The notes under the pieces were generated by a model that made no database searches, was not told where the DNA came from, and was given only the letters and a program-made list of their open reading frames with translations. A program made the position numbers and the translations under genes. Below, piece by piece: positions 1 through 9,335 of a stretch of DNA of 64,000 nt. Every line of letters begins with the position of its first letter. Position 1 is the first letter of the stretch. This stretch comes from FEN-1297 sp021817845 (GTDB taxonomy: Bacteria; Bacteroidota; Ignavibacteria; Ignavibacteriales; Ignavibacteriaceae): positions 16,919 through 80,918 of the forward strand of contig JAKAFW010000016.1 in the NCBI GenBank assembly GCA_021817845.1. Direction: 5' to 3'.

Positions 1-353
1 TCTGTTCCCTAAGTTCATCCCATTTATCTTAAGGGGGGGCTGGGAGGGGTTTTGCACTTATCTCCCCTCTCCCCGCAATTACAGAATTTTATTTTGTGCG
101 TATAATAAAAAAATAATATTCCTCAAATGTTTCTCTCAATTGAGAAGGATTTTAAAATTAGTATCTTAATTTTGACAAATCAGAATTGCTTTATAATTCT
201 AAGTTGTTTCACTATTAGTACTAAATTCCTTTTTCCGTTTGGCATATATATTGTTTTTAGTTAGCCGATTTTAATTAACAAGTTAGTTTTGTAAATCTTT
301 TCTTGACATTAGAGAACTGTTGTTTTAATTTTTAATAATAAATTATTGGAAAA
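1..353. other. Non-coding leader upstream of nuoA
   Basis: No convincing gene is visible here. The first 90 bases hold G-rich and C-rich tracts in an otherwise AT-rich background (about positions 33-55 and 62-77), and the rest is very AT-rich. The stretch presumably carries the promoter of the nuo operon, since nuoA is the first gene on this strand in the window. Confidence 0.6.
172..197 (+). promoter_or_regulatory. Possible sigma-70-like promoter for nuo operon
   Basis: A TTGACA hexamer at 172-177 is followed by TATAAT at 192-197. Both match the classical consensus, but the spacer is only 14 bases where about 17 is usual. A second TTGACA lies at 303-308. In AT-rich DNA such matches arise by chance, and this lineage may use a different promoter consensus, so this is tentative. 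Confidence 0.2.
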
Positions 354-776
354 ATGTTAATAGAATTCGGAAAAGTATTTGTTTTTTTACTGATTGCAAT
401 TGTTTTTGTAATAGTTGCACTAATCGCGGCAAAATTCATCAGACCGGCGCGTCCGACTCATGAGAAAATGCTCACGTATGAATGCGGTGAAAATCCAATC
501 GGAACTCCGTGGGTTAAATTTAATATAAGATTTTACGTAGTAGCGCTTATCTTTTTAATTTTTGATGTTGAAGTTGTCCTTTTAATTCCATGGGCTTTAG
601 TATATAAAGGATTTGGTCTTGGCGGATTTTTAGTCGGAGCAATTTTTCTCTTCATGCTTGGTTTAGGTATGGCGTACGAATGGCGTAAAGGTGACCTCGA
701 ATGGGTAAAGCCAAAAGTAATTCTTCCTACCTTAAAAAATGTTCAAGTCGATATTAAGGAAGATGCAGCAGCATAA
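354..776 (+). CDS. nuoA: NADH-quinone oxidoreductase subunit A
   Basis: Small membrane subunit of respiratory complex I (NuoA/NdhC family). The 140-residue protein has three predicted transmembrane helices (about residues 8-28, 62-82 and 90-110). The conserved loop after helix 1 carries a YECGENP motif followed by the RFYVVALIFLIFDVE segment, both hallmarks of the family. It is the first gene of an uninterrupted nuoABCDHIJKLMN series on this strand. The lysine- and valine-rich C-terminus is somewhat longer than in many homologues. The assignment is secure. Confidence 0.97.
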   Translation: MLIEFGKVFVFLLIAIVFVIVALIAAKFIRPARPTHEKMLTYECGENPIGTPWVKFNIRFYVVALIFLIFDVEVVLLIPWALVYKGFGLGGFLVGAIFLFMLGLGMAYEWRKGDLEWVKPKVILPTLKNVQVDIKEDAAA

Positions 777-830
777 TTTTTTTACGGTAATTTATTAATA
801 ATTGATTACGAATTAGTTAGATAGATATTT

Positions 831-1322
831 ATGAGTAGTTTATTAGACAAACAATTTAATGATGAAAATATCGTCATAACAAAAGTAGATGATCTGCTAA
901 ATTGGGCGCGGTTATCATCTCTATGGCAGGTAAGCTTCGGACTTGCATGCTGTGCAATTGAGATGATGGCTACTTCTGCTTCTCATTATGATTTTGACAG
1001 ATTCGGCGTTATTCCCCGCCCTTCTCCCCGCCAGTCTGACGTAATTATTATTTCCGGAACTGTTACTCTTAAAATGGCTACCCGGATAAAAAGATTATAT
1101 GAACAAATGCCTGACCCTAAATATGTTATTTCTATGGGAAGCTGTTCAAACTGCGGTGGCCCTTACTGGGAACACGGTTACCATGTTTTAAAAGGAGTGG
1201 ATAGAGTTATTCCGGTAGATGTTTACGTCCCAGGCTGCCCGCCCCGCCCAGAAGCTTTATTGGAAGGTCTGCTAAAGCTTCAAGAGAAAATTAGAAATGA
1301 ATCTCTGGTAAAGAAAAGCTGA
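831..1322 (+). CDS. nuoB: NADH-quinone oxidoreductase subunit B
   Basis: Peripheral complex I subunit that holds iron-sulfur cluster N2, the last electron carrier before quinone. The expected ligands are visible: the tandem cysteines C40 and C41 in GLACCAIEMM, C105 in the GSCSNCGG motif, and C136 in VPGCPPRPE. The length of 163 residues is normal for the family. The stop codon overlaps the nuoC start by one base (TGATG), consistent with translational coupling. Confidence 0.97.
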   Translation: MSSLLDKQFNDENIVITKVDDLLNWARLSSLWQVSFGLACCAIEMMATSASHYDFDRFGVIPRPSPRQSDVIIISGTVTLKMATRIKRLYEQMPDPKYVISMGSCSNCGGPYWEHGYHVLKGVDRVIPVDVYVPGCPPRPEALLEGLLKLQEKIRNESLVKKS

Positions 1323-1852
1323 TGAAGACTACTGAAGAAATTTTTACAATACTAAAAAATAATTTCGGGGATGCAATTCTTGAACTGGTTACGTCCCAGC
1401 CCGTTGAACACTTCATTAAAGTTAATCCAATTGAAATTAATAAGGTTTGCCTCTTTCTTAGACTGAACGAAGAATTATTGTTCGACAGTTTGATGAACTT
1501 ATCCGGAGTCGATGACGCCAATGGAAAAAAATCTGCTGATGCGGACGGTACTCAAATTATTTCAGGCGGTACATTAAGTGTTTTTTATCATTTAGAATCT
1601 ACCAAGCTTCATCATAAAATAACATTGAAAGTTTCTACAGAACGCGAAAAACCGGAAGTTGCTTCGGTAGAAAGTACCTGGCGGCATGCTGATTGGCATG
1701 AACGCGAAGCTTATGACCTTCTTGGGATTATTTTCCTTGATCATCCTGATTTAAGAAGAATTTTAATGCCATATGATTGGGATGCCGGTTATCCATTAAG
1801 AAAAGATTATAAGAACCCGGAATTTTATCAGGGAATGAAAGTTCCATATTAA
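1322..1852 (+). CDS. nuoC: NADH-quinone oxidoreductase subunit C
   Basis: The 30-kDa-type subunit of the complex I connecting module. The C-terminal half has the family signature with WHEREAYDLLGI followed by HPDLRRILMP and a GYPLRKDY segment. The N-terminal half is more divergent. It is a separate protein rather than a NuoCD fusion, as nuoD follows 75 bases later. It sits in its usual place between nuoB and nuoD. Confidence 0.95.
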   Translation: MKTTEEIFTILKNNFGDAILELVTSQPVEHFIKVNPIEINKVCLFLRLNEELLFDSLMNLSGVDDANGKKSADADGTQIISGGTLSVFYHLESTKLHHKITLKVSTEREKPEVASVESTWRHADWHEREAYDLLGIIFLDHPDLRRILMPYDWDAGYPLRKDYKNPEFYQGMKVPY

Positions 1853-1927
1853 ATTTAGAATTTATCGGAGTTTTGAAACATAGATTTTTTTTATACCTGT
1901 TTTTTGTTAAGTGGAATTTAAATTATA

Positions 1928-3082
1928 ATGTCTATAACAATAGAAAAAAATAAAGCAGAACGTAAGCCCGGATTAAGAACCGAAGAAATGGTACTTAATA
2001 TGGGTCCTCAGCATCCCTCAACTCACGGTGTGTTAAGACTTGAATTGGAACTTGAAGGGGAAATTATAATTAACGCTATCCCCCACATCGGTTACCTGCA
2101 TCGCTGCTTTGAAAAACACGCAGAAGCGATGAACTATTCTCAAGTTATTCCGTACACAGACAGGATGGATTATCTTGCTTCGATGTATAATGAATTTGGT
2201 TATGCTATTGCGGTTGAAAAACTTCTTGGAATTCAAGTCCCGGAGCGGGTTGAATATATCAGAGTTATTATGGGCGAACTTCAAAGGATTGCCTCTCATC
2301 TTGTAGCTTTAGGAACATACGCTGTTGATATCGGTGCCTTCACCCCTTTTCTTTTTTGCTTTAGAGACCGCGAAAAAATCTTAAGCCTTTTTGAACAGAC
2401 TTGCGGCGCGCGGCTTCTTTATAATTATATCTGGGTCGGAGGACTTTCTCATGATCTTCATCCCGATTTTGTAAATCAAACAAATGAATTTATAAAATAT
2501 TTCCGCCCTAAAATTAAAGAATTAAATGATCTTCTTACAAAGAATAAAATATTTATAGACCGTACTGCCAACGTAGGTGTTTTACCTTTAGATGTAGCAA
2601 TTAATTACGGAATAAGTGGGCCAAACTTAAGAGGAAGTGGTTTCAAATGGGATATTAGAAAAGACGACCCCTATTCTGTCTACAACAAATTTGATTTTGA
2701 TATTCCGGTTGGCGAAGGTTTGATGGGAAAGGTTGGCGATTGCTGGGATCGATACTATGTAAGAATTTTGGAAATGGAAGAAAGCCTTAAAATAATTGAA
2801 CAAGCTGTTAACAATCTTCCCGAAGGTGATGTTACATCAGCTATTCCTAAAAGAATTAAGCCGCCTGTCGGTCAGGTATATTCCCGGGTTGAAAATCCCC
2901 GCGGTGAGTTAGGTTATTTTATTATTAGCGACGGTTCTATAAATCCTTTTAGAGTAAAGGTGAAAGGTCCTTCTTTTGTCCATCTCGGAGTTTTGAATGA
3001 AATTTTGAAAGGTCACATGATTGCCGATGTAATTGCAATTCTTGGAAGCATCGATATCGTTTTAGGAGAAGTTGACAGATGA
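1928..3082 (+). CDS. nuoD: NADH-quinone oxidoreductase subunit D
   Basis: The 49-kDa-type subunit, related to the large subunit of NiFe hydrogenases, which forms the quinone site together with NuoB. The N-terminal MGPQHPSTHGVLR motif, the IGYLHRCFEK segment and the C-terminal ILGSIDIVLGEVDR end are all present and typical. The 384-residue length is standard. Its last codons overlap the start of nuoH by four bases, so the two genes are coupled. Confidence 0.97.
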   Translation: MSITIEKNKAERKPGLRTEEMVLNMGPQHPSTHGVLRLELELEGEIIINAIPHIGYLHRCFEKHAEAMNYSQVIPYTDRMDYLASMYNEFGYAIAVEKLLGIQVPERVEYIRVIMGELQRIASHLVALGTYAVDIGAFTPFLFCFRDREKILSLFEQTCGARLLYNYIWVGGLSHDLHPDFVNQTNEFIKYFRPKIKELNDLLTKNKIFIDRTANVGVLPLDVAINYGISGPNLRGSGFKWDIRKDDPYSVYNKFDFDIPVGEGLMGKVGDCWDRYYVRILEMEESLKIIEQAVNNLPEGDVTSAIPKRIKPPVGQVYSRVENPRGELGYFIISDGSINPFRVKVKGPSFVHLGVLNEILKGHMIADVIAILGSIDIVLGEVDR

Positions 3083-4152
3083 TTTACGATTTCTTTTTCA
3101 AATTGACAGGCAGTAATTTTCTGGCAGACGTAATCCAAAGCCTTCTACCGCTGTTTATTTTTATCCTTCCCTTTGCACTATTTGCAGTTTTGTTTGAAAG
3201 GAAAGTATCTGCTCACATGCAAGACCGCTTAGGTCCTATGCGTGTGGGTTACCACGGAATTTTACAGACCATTGCCGATATATTAAAATTAATTCAAAAG
3301 GAAGATATAATTCCAACTTTAGCTGACAAACCACTGTTTAATATTGCCCCGGTGTTAGTATTTGCAGGAAGTTACGCAGCTTTTGCAGCAATTCCATTTT
3401 CCAGCGCTTTTATTGGCTCTAATATTGATCTTGGTGTAATTTTTATTATTGCTGCTTCAGGTTTCGTTGTTGCCGGTATTTTAATGGCTGGATGGTCTTC
3501 AAATAATAAATATTCATTACTTGGTGCTATGCGTTCCGCCGCACAAATAATTAGTTATGAGATTCCTACTGTCCTTGTCGTCCTCTCGATAATTATGATT
3601 ACCGGAACTACAAATCTTCTAACTTTAAGCGAAATGCAAACCGGTCATTTTTGGAATTGGATGATTTTTGGTGGTCCGCAGATGGGATTGGCAAAATTTA
3701 TTTTCATACCCATCATGATTATCAATTTTGTAATTATTTATATAAGTACTCTTGCCGAAGTAAACCGCACTCCGTTTGATATCCCTGAAGCGGAATCGGA
3801 ACTTGTCTCCGGTTACCATACTGAATATTCAGGAATGAAATTCGCTATGTTTTTCCTCTCGGAGTACGCTAATATGTTTGCCGTATCGGCAATAGTAACA
3901 GCTTTATTTTTGGGCGGATATCAATCGCCGGTAGGATATCTTGGTAATCTCTTCGGTGCACATTGGTTAATACCAATCGAACAATTTTTCTGGTTCACTG
4001 CTAAGGGAATTTTCTTTGTGTTTGTTCAAATGTGGCTGCGTTGGACTTTACCGCGACTAAGAGTTGATCAGCTAATGGCACTCTGTTGGAAATATCTTAT
4101 TCCGATAGCTTTTGTTAACTTACTTATTATTGGCTTAATAACAGTTTTATAG
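3079..4152 (+). CDS. nuoH: NADH-quinone oxidoreductase subunit H
   Basis: Membrane subunit at the junction between the quinone-binding arm and the proton-pumping arm. About eight hydrophobic segments are apparent. Family signatures include ERKVSAHMQDRLGPMRVG near residue 45, the acidic EVNRTPFDIPEAESELVSGYHTE loop region, and LRWTLPRLRVDQLM near the C-terminus. The length of 357 residues is normal. It overlaps nuoD by four bases. Confidence 0.97.
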   Translation: MIYDFFFKLTGSNFLADVIQSLLPLFIFILPFALFAVLFERKVSAHMQDRLGPMRVGYHGILQTIADILKLIQKEDIIPTLADKPLFNIAPVLVFAGSYAAFAAIPFSSAFIGSNIDLGVIFIIAASGFVVAGILMAGWSSNNKYSLLGAMRSAAQIISYEIPTVLVVLSIIMITGTTNLLTLSEMQTGHFWNWMIFGGPQMGLAKFIFIPIMIINFVIIYISTLAEVNRTPFDIPEAESELVSGYHTEYSGMKFAMFFLSEYANMFAVSAIVTALFLGGYQSPVGYLGNLFGAHWLIPIEQFFWFTAKGIFFVFVQMWLRWTLPRLRVDQLMALCWKYLIPIAFVNLLIIGLITVL

Positions 4153-4156
4153 AATT

Positions 4157-4726
4157 ATGAAAGAATATTTTAAGAATGCATGGAGCGGTTTGTTTACAGT
4201 CTTCATTGGGATGAAGATTACTTTTAAGCATTTGTTCGTTCCTGCTGTAACAATTCAATATCCGGATGAAAGGCTTCAACTTCCTGAAAGAGAAAGAAAC
4301 CGCCTTTATGTTAATATGGATGATTGCATCGGATGCGATCAATGCGCCCGTGCTTGTCCCGTAGATTGTATCACTATTGAAACTGTTAAGGGAGTGCCCG
4401 GAGAAGATGTAGGCAAAACATCCAACGGCAAAAGGAAAGCTTTGTGGGTTACAAAGTTTGATATAGATTTTGCAAAATGCTGTTACTGCCAATTATGCGT
4501 TTTCCCCTGCCCTACAGAGTGTATATACATGACTGATGTTTTTGAATTTTCTGAATTAAAACGTGAAAATTTAATATATGACTTTGCCACTTTGTCACTT
4601 CAGGAGCGGGAAGAAAAGAAAATCAATTACGCTAAGTTTGAAGCTGAAAAGGCTGCCGAAAAAGCCGCAGCTAAAGCTGCTCCCGTTAATAAACCAGTAG
4701 ATAACCAGGAATTACCTAAGCCATGA
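4157..4726 (+). CDS. nuoI: NADH-quinone oxidoreductase subunit I (2x[4Fe-4S])
   Basis: Ferredoxin-like complex I subunit carrying clusters N6a and N6b. Two CxxCxxCxxxCP motifs are visible, one at C57, C60, C63 and C67 and one at C108, C111, C114 and C118. The spacing between them holds a basic insertion (about residues 80-98). The C-terminal tail after residue 160 is rich in alanine, lysine and glutamate and is probably disordered. It overlaps nuoJ by four bases. Confidence 0.96.
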   Translation: MKEYFKNAWSGLFTVFIGMKITFKHLFVPAVTIQYPDERLQLPERERNRLYVNMDDCIGCDQCARACPVDCITIETVKGVPGEDVGKTSNGKRKALWVTKFDIDFAKCCYCQLCVFPCPTECIYMTDVFEFSELKRENLIYDFATLSLQEREEKKINYAKFEAEKAAEKAAAKAAPVNKPVDNQELPKP

Positions 4727-5211
4727 ATATTTACGATATAGTATTTTATTTGTTCGCCGCAATAACTGTCCTGTCGGCATTTTTTGTTGTTACCACACGG
4801 AACATCGTCTATTCGGCATATTATCTTCTATTTACTTTTTTTGGCGTAGCGGGTATTTACGTCCTGCTTGGGGCGGATTTTATAGCGATGGTGCAGTTAA
4901 TTGTCTACGTCGGCGGAATATTGATTCTGATACTCTTCGGGGTGATGCTTACAAACAAAATTACTAGTGTGGAAATTAAAACCGGCTCGGTACAAGTTGT
5001 CCCGGCTGCCGTCGGAGTAGCTCTTTTGGCCGGAATTCTAATGGCATCTATGGTAAATACAAAATGGAGAAGTGTTGAAACAGCAATGCCCTCGGCAACA
5101 ACACAAGGTATCGGTATGCTGCTCATTCAGCAATATGCAATAGTATTTGAACTTTTAGGAATTTTACTTTTAATAGCTCTAATCGGAGCCGCTTCAATGG
5201 CTCGAAAATAA
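4723..5211 (+). CDS. nuoJ: NADH-quinone oxidoreductase subunit J
   Basis: Membrane subunit of complex I with five predicted helices. The region with ADFIAMVQLIVYVGGILILILFG near residues 50-72 contains the conserved pi-bulge helix typical of NuoJ. The length of 162 residues is near the family norm. Its start codon lies inside the end of nuoI, and nuoK starts 16 bases downstream. Confidence 0.95.
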   Translation: MNIYDIVFYLFAAITVLSAFFVVTTRNIVYSAYYLLFTFFGVAGIYVLLGADFIAMVQLIVYVGGILILILFGVMLTNKITSVEIKTGSVQVVPAAVGVALLAGILMASMVNTKWRSVETAMPSATTQGIGMLLIQQYAIVFELLGILLLIALIGAASMARK

Positions 5212-5227
5212 ATTAAGAAGAAACAAA

Positions 5228-5539
5228 ATGATGCAAGTTGGATTAAATCATTTCTTAGTTGTTAGCACAGCTCTTTTTTCGCTGGGTATTTTTGGAATAG
5301 TGACAAGAAGAAATGCTGTAATGGTTTTAATGGGAATAGAATTAATTCTCAATTCGGCAAATATAAATTTTATTGCCTTCGCCAGGTTCGGAAATTTTGG
5401 GTTGCAGGGACAGGTGATGGCGCTGTTTGTAATTATCTTAGCCGCAGCCGAAGCTGCTATTGCTCTTGCTATCGTACTTAATATTTATAAAACTTTCTCA
5501 ACTGTAAATGTTGATGAAATTGATACTCTAAAGGATTAG
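5228..5539 (+). CDS. nuoK: NADH-quinone oxidoreductase subunit K
   Basis: Small three-helix antiporter-like subunit of complex I. The conserved membrane glutamates are present in the MGIELILNSANINF segment (about residue 36) and in the AAAEAAIALAIVL segment (about residue 72). The length of 103 residues fits the family. An AAGAAG-type ribosome binding sequence precedes the ATG. The gene lies between nuoJ and nuoL as expected. Confidence 0.96.
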   Translation: MMQVGLNHFLVVSTALFSLGIFGIVTRRNAVMVLMGIELILNSANINFIAFARFGNFGLQGQVMALFVIILAAAEAAIALAIVLNIYKTFSTVNVDEIDTLKD

Positions 5540-5543
5540 GTTT

Positions 5544-7643
5544 ATGACAGAGACTCTGATGATAAATTTAGCGTTAATGATTCTCTTTCTTCCCCTATTG
5601 GGATTTGTAGTCACTTTGATGCTTGGTAAAAGAATTAAAGCAATTTATATTTTTGAACTTTTCATAATCATTCTGACTTTCGCCGGCGCTTTAACTTTAG
5701 CTTTTCTAAAACTGAATTATTATCAAAACACTGATATCGTTTCGCAGTTCAGTTGGATAAATTTCGGTAATGTTCCGCTTCTTGGACAAACAAATATCGA
5801 TCTTGGTATAATGATTGACAATGTTGCTGTCTTAATGATGTTTGTAGTTGCTTTAATTAGCATGCTGGTTCATATCTTTTCAATCGCCTATATGAAAGGC
5901 GATAGGCTCTACAACCGTTACTTTGCTTACTTAGGAATTTTCACCTTTTCGATGACGGGCATAGTATTCACTCACAATATGCTGATGATCTATATTTTCT
6001 GGGAGTTAGTAGGTCTATCATCTTACCTTTTAATCGGATTTTGGTATGAAAAGAAATCCGCTTCCGACGCAGGCAAAAAAGCTTTCATCGTTAACAGAGT
6101 CGGCGATCTAGGAATGTTATCTGGAATTTTAATCCTTTATACTACTTATCATACATTTACTTTCTCTCAAATCTTTGCTCAAATTTCAGCAGGACATTTA
6201 CCTTTCAACAGTGAATTTTGGCTTACAGTTACGGGAATATTGATTTTTTGCGGAGCAATCGGAAAGTCTGCTCAATTCCCTCTTCATGTATGGCTCCCGG
6301 ATGCAATGGAAGGTCCTACACCGGTCAGCGCTTTAATTCATGCTGCCACAATGGTTGCTGCAGGTGTTTTCTTAATTGTCCGCGTTTATCCGCTTTTAAC
6401 TGGTGGAGCCCTTTTATTTATTGCGGTTATAGGAATGCTCTCCGCTTTTATTCCGGCAACGATAGCCCTTACTCAAAATGATATCAAAAAAGTTTTAGCA
6501 TACTCCACAATTAGCCAGCTTGGTTATATGGTTATGGGTCTTGGAGTTGGTGCCTATAAGTTTGCTTTTTTCCATTTGATTACTCACGCATTCTTTAAGG
6601 CTCTCCTCTTCTTGGCTGCCGGTTCTGTTATTCATGCAATGCATCATGAACAGGATATTACAAAAATGGGCGGTTTAAGAAAGAAAATGCCTCTCACTTA
6701 TACCACTTTCTTAATTGCTTCTTTAGCTATTTCAGGAATTCCTTTAACTTCGGGCTTCCTAAGTAAAGATGGAATTCTTCAAGGTTCTTTTGCCTTTGGA
6801 TCTTTGACGGGCTATTGGATTTTTGGTTTTGTCGGATTTTTGGTCGCTATGATGACTGCTTTCTATATGTTCCGGTTATTGATTCTTACCTTTCATGGTA
6901 AGCCGAAAGACCAGCACAAGTATGATCACGCACATGAATCTTCATTTTCAATGGCTATGCCTTTAGTGGTTTTAGCTGCGCTATCAATTTTCATCTGGTA
7001 CACTCCAAATCCTTTTAACCCGGAGCAAGGCGCTATTTTATCTAACTGGATTAAAGCCCCACAATTAGTTACTCCACAAGATACAAGGTATAACTTCATG
7101 AAATCGGATGTACCGGCGGGTACGGTTACAAGCACTGTTCCGGAAAATTCGGAGATAATGTATTCCGAAAATTATACCGAAGCATTACATCAAGCTCATA
7201 TTCCGGCGATGCTTTTATCGCTCGTTCTTGCCGGTCTGGGCATTCTTATTGCTTTCATCTTTTACCAATGGAAAAAAGTCGACACAGATAAATTGGCTAA
7301 CTCCATAAAACCACTCTATAATCTATCCTACAATAAATGGTATTTTGATGAAATTTATGATTTTGCTATCGTAGGCGGAACACTTATGCTAAGCAAAATC
7401 TTATCCTGGTTTGATATAAATATTATAGACGGTATTGTAAACGGGTCGGCTACATTAACTCGTGCACTTTCAACTTTCACCGGAAAGTTTGACGATCTTG
7501 TTGTAGACGGATTTGTAAATTTCATGGCTTATCTCAGTGGTTTTGTCGGTTTAATTTTTAGAAGATTCCAAACCGGAAAAGTCCAGACTTATATTGTTTT
7601 CGTTGTTTTCTCAATAGTAATTCTTTTATTCATTTTTAAGTAA
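5544..7643 (+). CDS. nuoL: NADH-quinone oxidoreductase subunit L
   Basis: Large antiporter-like proton-pumping subunit, 699 residues. The protein has the Mrp/NuoL core with a conserved glutamate in FWELVGLSSYLLIGFW and a lysine in the GAIGKSAQFPLHVWLPDAMEGPTPVSALIHAATMVAAG region. The C-terminal part after about residue 590 includes a polar amphipathic stretch and a final helix, matching the long lateral helix that clamps the membrane arm. It starts four bases after the nuoK stop. Confidence 0.97.
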   Translation: MTETLMINLALMILFLPLLGFVVTLMLGKRIKAIYIFELFIIILTFAGALTLAFLKLNYYQNTDIVSQFSWINFGNVPLLGQTNIDLGIMIDNVAVLMMFVVALISMLVHIFSIAYMKGDRLYNRYFAYLGIFTFSMTGIVFTHNMLMIYIFWELVGLSSYLLIGFWYEKKSASDAGKKAFIVNRVGDLGMLSGILILYTTYHTFTFSQIFAQISAGHLPFNSEFWLTVTGILIFCGAIGKSAQFPLHVWLPDAMEGPTPVSALIHAATMVAAGVFLIVRVYPLLTGGALLFIAVIGMLSAFIPATIALTQNDIKKVLAYSTISQLGYMVMGLGVGAYKFAFFHLITHAFFKALLFLAAGSVIHAMHHEQDITKMGGLRKKMPLTYTTFLIASLAISGIPLTSGFLSKDGILQGSFAFGSLTGYWIFGFVGFLVAMMTAFYMFRLLILTFHGKPKDQHKYDHAHESSFSMAMPLVVLAALSIFIWYTPNPFNPEQGAILSNWIKAPQLVTPQDTRYNFMKSDVPAGTVTSTVPENSEIMYSENYTEALHQAHIPAMLLSLVLAGLGILIAFIFYQWKKVDTDKLANSIKPLYNLSYNKWYFDEIYDFAIVGGTLMLSKILSWFDINIIDGIVNGSATLTRALSTFTGKFDDLVVDGFVNFMAYLSGFVGLIFRRFQTGKVQTYIVFVVFSIVILLFIFK

Positions 7644-7671
7644 AATTTAGTTGAAATTTTAGGTAAATAAC

Positions 7672-9276
7672 ATGACGTACTTCCCTATTCTATCGTTTAT
7701 CACTTTCCTCCCGATTGTTGGGATGATTTTTATTTTGTTCATTCCAAAAACTCAAGCGACAATGATTAAGAGCGTAACGCTTTTGATTACCGGCGCTCAG
7801 GTAATAGCCGCTTTATTTATTCTTCACTACTACAATTACAGCTTAGGTGGAATTAACGATCCTAACTCGTTCCAGTTTATGGAAAAATTTAGATGGATTG
7901 ACATAAGTGGATTTTCATGGATCGGCAGGATTAAAATTGATTACTTCCTCGGTATAGATGGAATTAGCGTTCCGCTTGTTCTTCTTACGGCTATAATTAC
8001 TTTTATAGCTACTCTATCGTCATGGACAATCGATAAACAAGTCAAAGGATACTTTGCTCTTTTCCTTTTACTCGATACCGGTATGATGGGCGTCTTTGTT
8101 GCTCTTGACTTCTTCCTTTTCTATATCTTCTGGGAATTAATGCTTCTCCCAATGTACTTTCTTATCGGAATTTGGGGTGGCAAACGAAGAGAATATGCTG
8201 CAATTAAATTCTTCCTGTACACTTTGTTCGGAAGTATCTTTATCCTTTTAGTAATGATCGGATTATATTTTAGTACGTCGGAAACCCTTGCAGACGGTAC
8301 AAGAGTTTTTACATTTAATATGCTTGCAATGATGAACCCTCACAATTACAACCAGTTCGGAATATTATCGCCGCTTAATCCGAACAACTTAAGATTTATT
8401 GCTTACATATTTTTGTTTATCGGTTTTGCAATTAAAATTCCAATGTTCCCATTCCACACTTGGCTGCCAGATGCACACGTTGAAGCACCGACCGCAATTA
8501 GCGTAATACTTGCCGGAGTATTATTGAAGATGGGAACTTATGGTATCCTTCGTGTATGTTTCCCTATATTTCCGGAGATAACCAGGCAGTTAGTCTGGTA
8601 TATAGCGCTCTTCGGAATGATAAATATTATTTACGGGGCTCTATGCGCAATGGCGCAAAAAGATTTTAAGAAATTGATAGCCTACTCATCAATTTCACAC
8701 ATGGGCTTTGTACTGCTGGGAATGGCATCCTTAAACTCGCTCGGTATCTCAGGAGCAGTATTCCAGATGTTTAACCACGGAACAATTACCGCAATGCTCT
8801 TCTTGATTGTCGGAGTTATTTACGATAGAGCGCACACAAGAGAAATTGATGCTTTTGGAGGATTAGCAACTCAAATGCCTATCTATAGCGGATTTGTTGC
8901 TCTCGCATTTTTTGCTGCTATCGGGTTGCCCGGATTAAGCGGGTTTGTTTCAGAATCTTTTATTTTCCTGGGCGCTTTTGGATTTGGTTTGATAAGAGTT
9001 CTGACTGTAATATCGACTCTCGGAATTTTATTGGGTGCCGGATATATGCTATGGACTTTGCAAAGAGTTTTCCTCGGTCCGCTTAAAGAAAAATGGAGTG
9101 CACTATCTGATTTAACGTTCAGGGAATATGCAATGTTTATTCCTCTATCTTTAATCATAATTTTTCTTGGTGTCTATCCCTCGGCTATGCTTAACTTGAT
9201 GAACTCATCTGTTAATTCAATGGTTAAATTTATGGCGGATGCAAAAGTAATTTATAGTTCTTTATCTGGTTTTTAA
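7672..9276 (+). CDS. nuoM: NADH-quinone oxidoreductase subunit M
   Basis: Second antiporter-like subunit of complex I, 534 residues with about 14 hydrophobic segments. Diagnostic segments are FWELMLLPMYFLIGIWGG with the conserved glutamate, and IKIPMFPFHTWLPDAHVEAPTAISVILAG. The C-terminal half has the lysine-bearing helix of the family. The stop codon is followed at once by a hairpin with a T-tract (9277-9314) before nuoN. Confidence 0.97.
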   Translation: MTYFPILSFITFLPIVGMIFILFIPKTQATMIKSVTLLITGAQVIAALFILHYYNYSLGGINDPNSFQFMEKFRWIDISGFSWIGRIKIDYFLGIDGISVPLVLLTAIITFIATLSSWTIDKQVKGYFALFLLLDTGMMGVFVALDFFLFYIFWELMLLPMYFLIGIWGGKRREYAAIKFFLYTLFGSIFILLVMIGLYFSTSETLADGTRVFTFNMLAMMNPHNYNQFGILSPLNPNNLRFIAYIFLFIGFAIKIPMFPFHTWLPDAHVEAPTAISVILAGVLLKMGTYGILRVCFPIFPEITRQLVWYIALFGMINIIYGALCAMAQKDFKKLIAYSSISHMGFVLLGMASLNSLGISGAVFQMFNHGTITAMLFLIVGVIYDRAHTREIDAFGGLATQMPIYSGFVALAFFAAIGLPGLSGFVSESFIFLGAFGFGLIRVLTVISTLGILLGAGYMLWTLQRVFLGPLKEKWSALSDLTFREYAMFIPLSLIIIFLGVYPSAMLNLMNSSVNSMVKFMADAKVIYSSLSGF

Positions 9277-9314
9277 CCTCAGGGCAAATATGCCTTAAGG
9301 ATTTAAATTTTTTT
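9277..9314 (+). terminator. Hairpin plus T-tract between nuoM and nuoN (possible attenuator)
   Basis: Directly after the nuoM stop codon, CCTCAGGGCA (9277-9286) can pair with TGCCTTAAGG (9291-9300) around a short AATA loop, with one mismatch and one G-U pair. An A/T stretch ending in seven T residues follows at 9301-9314. This has the form of an intrinsic terminator but lies inside the nuo operon, so a partial terminator or RNA-stability element is more likely than a full stop. Confidence 0.45.
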
Positions 9315-9335
9315 AACAAAATCTTTCTGAATAAA

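Noticed and set aside
1291..1521. Minus-strand frames opposite nuo and fab genes
   Set aside because: They are antisense shadows of well-supported genes and have no family motifs or start signals.
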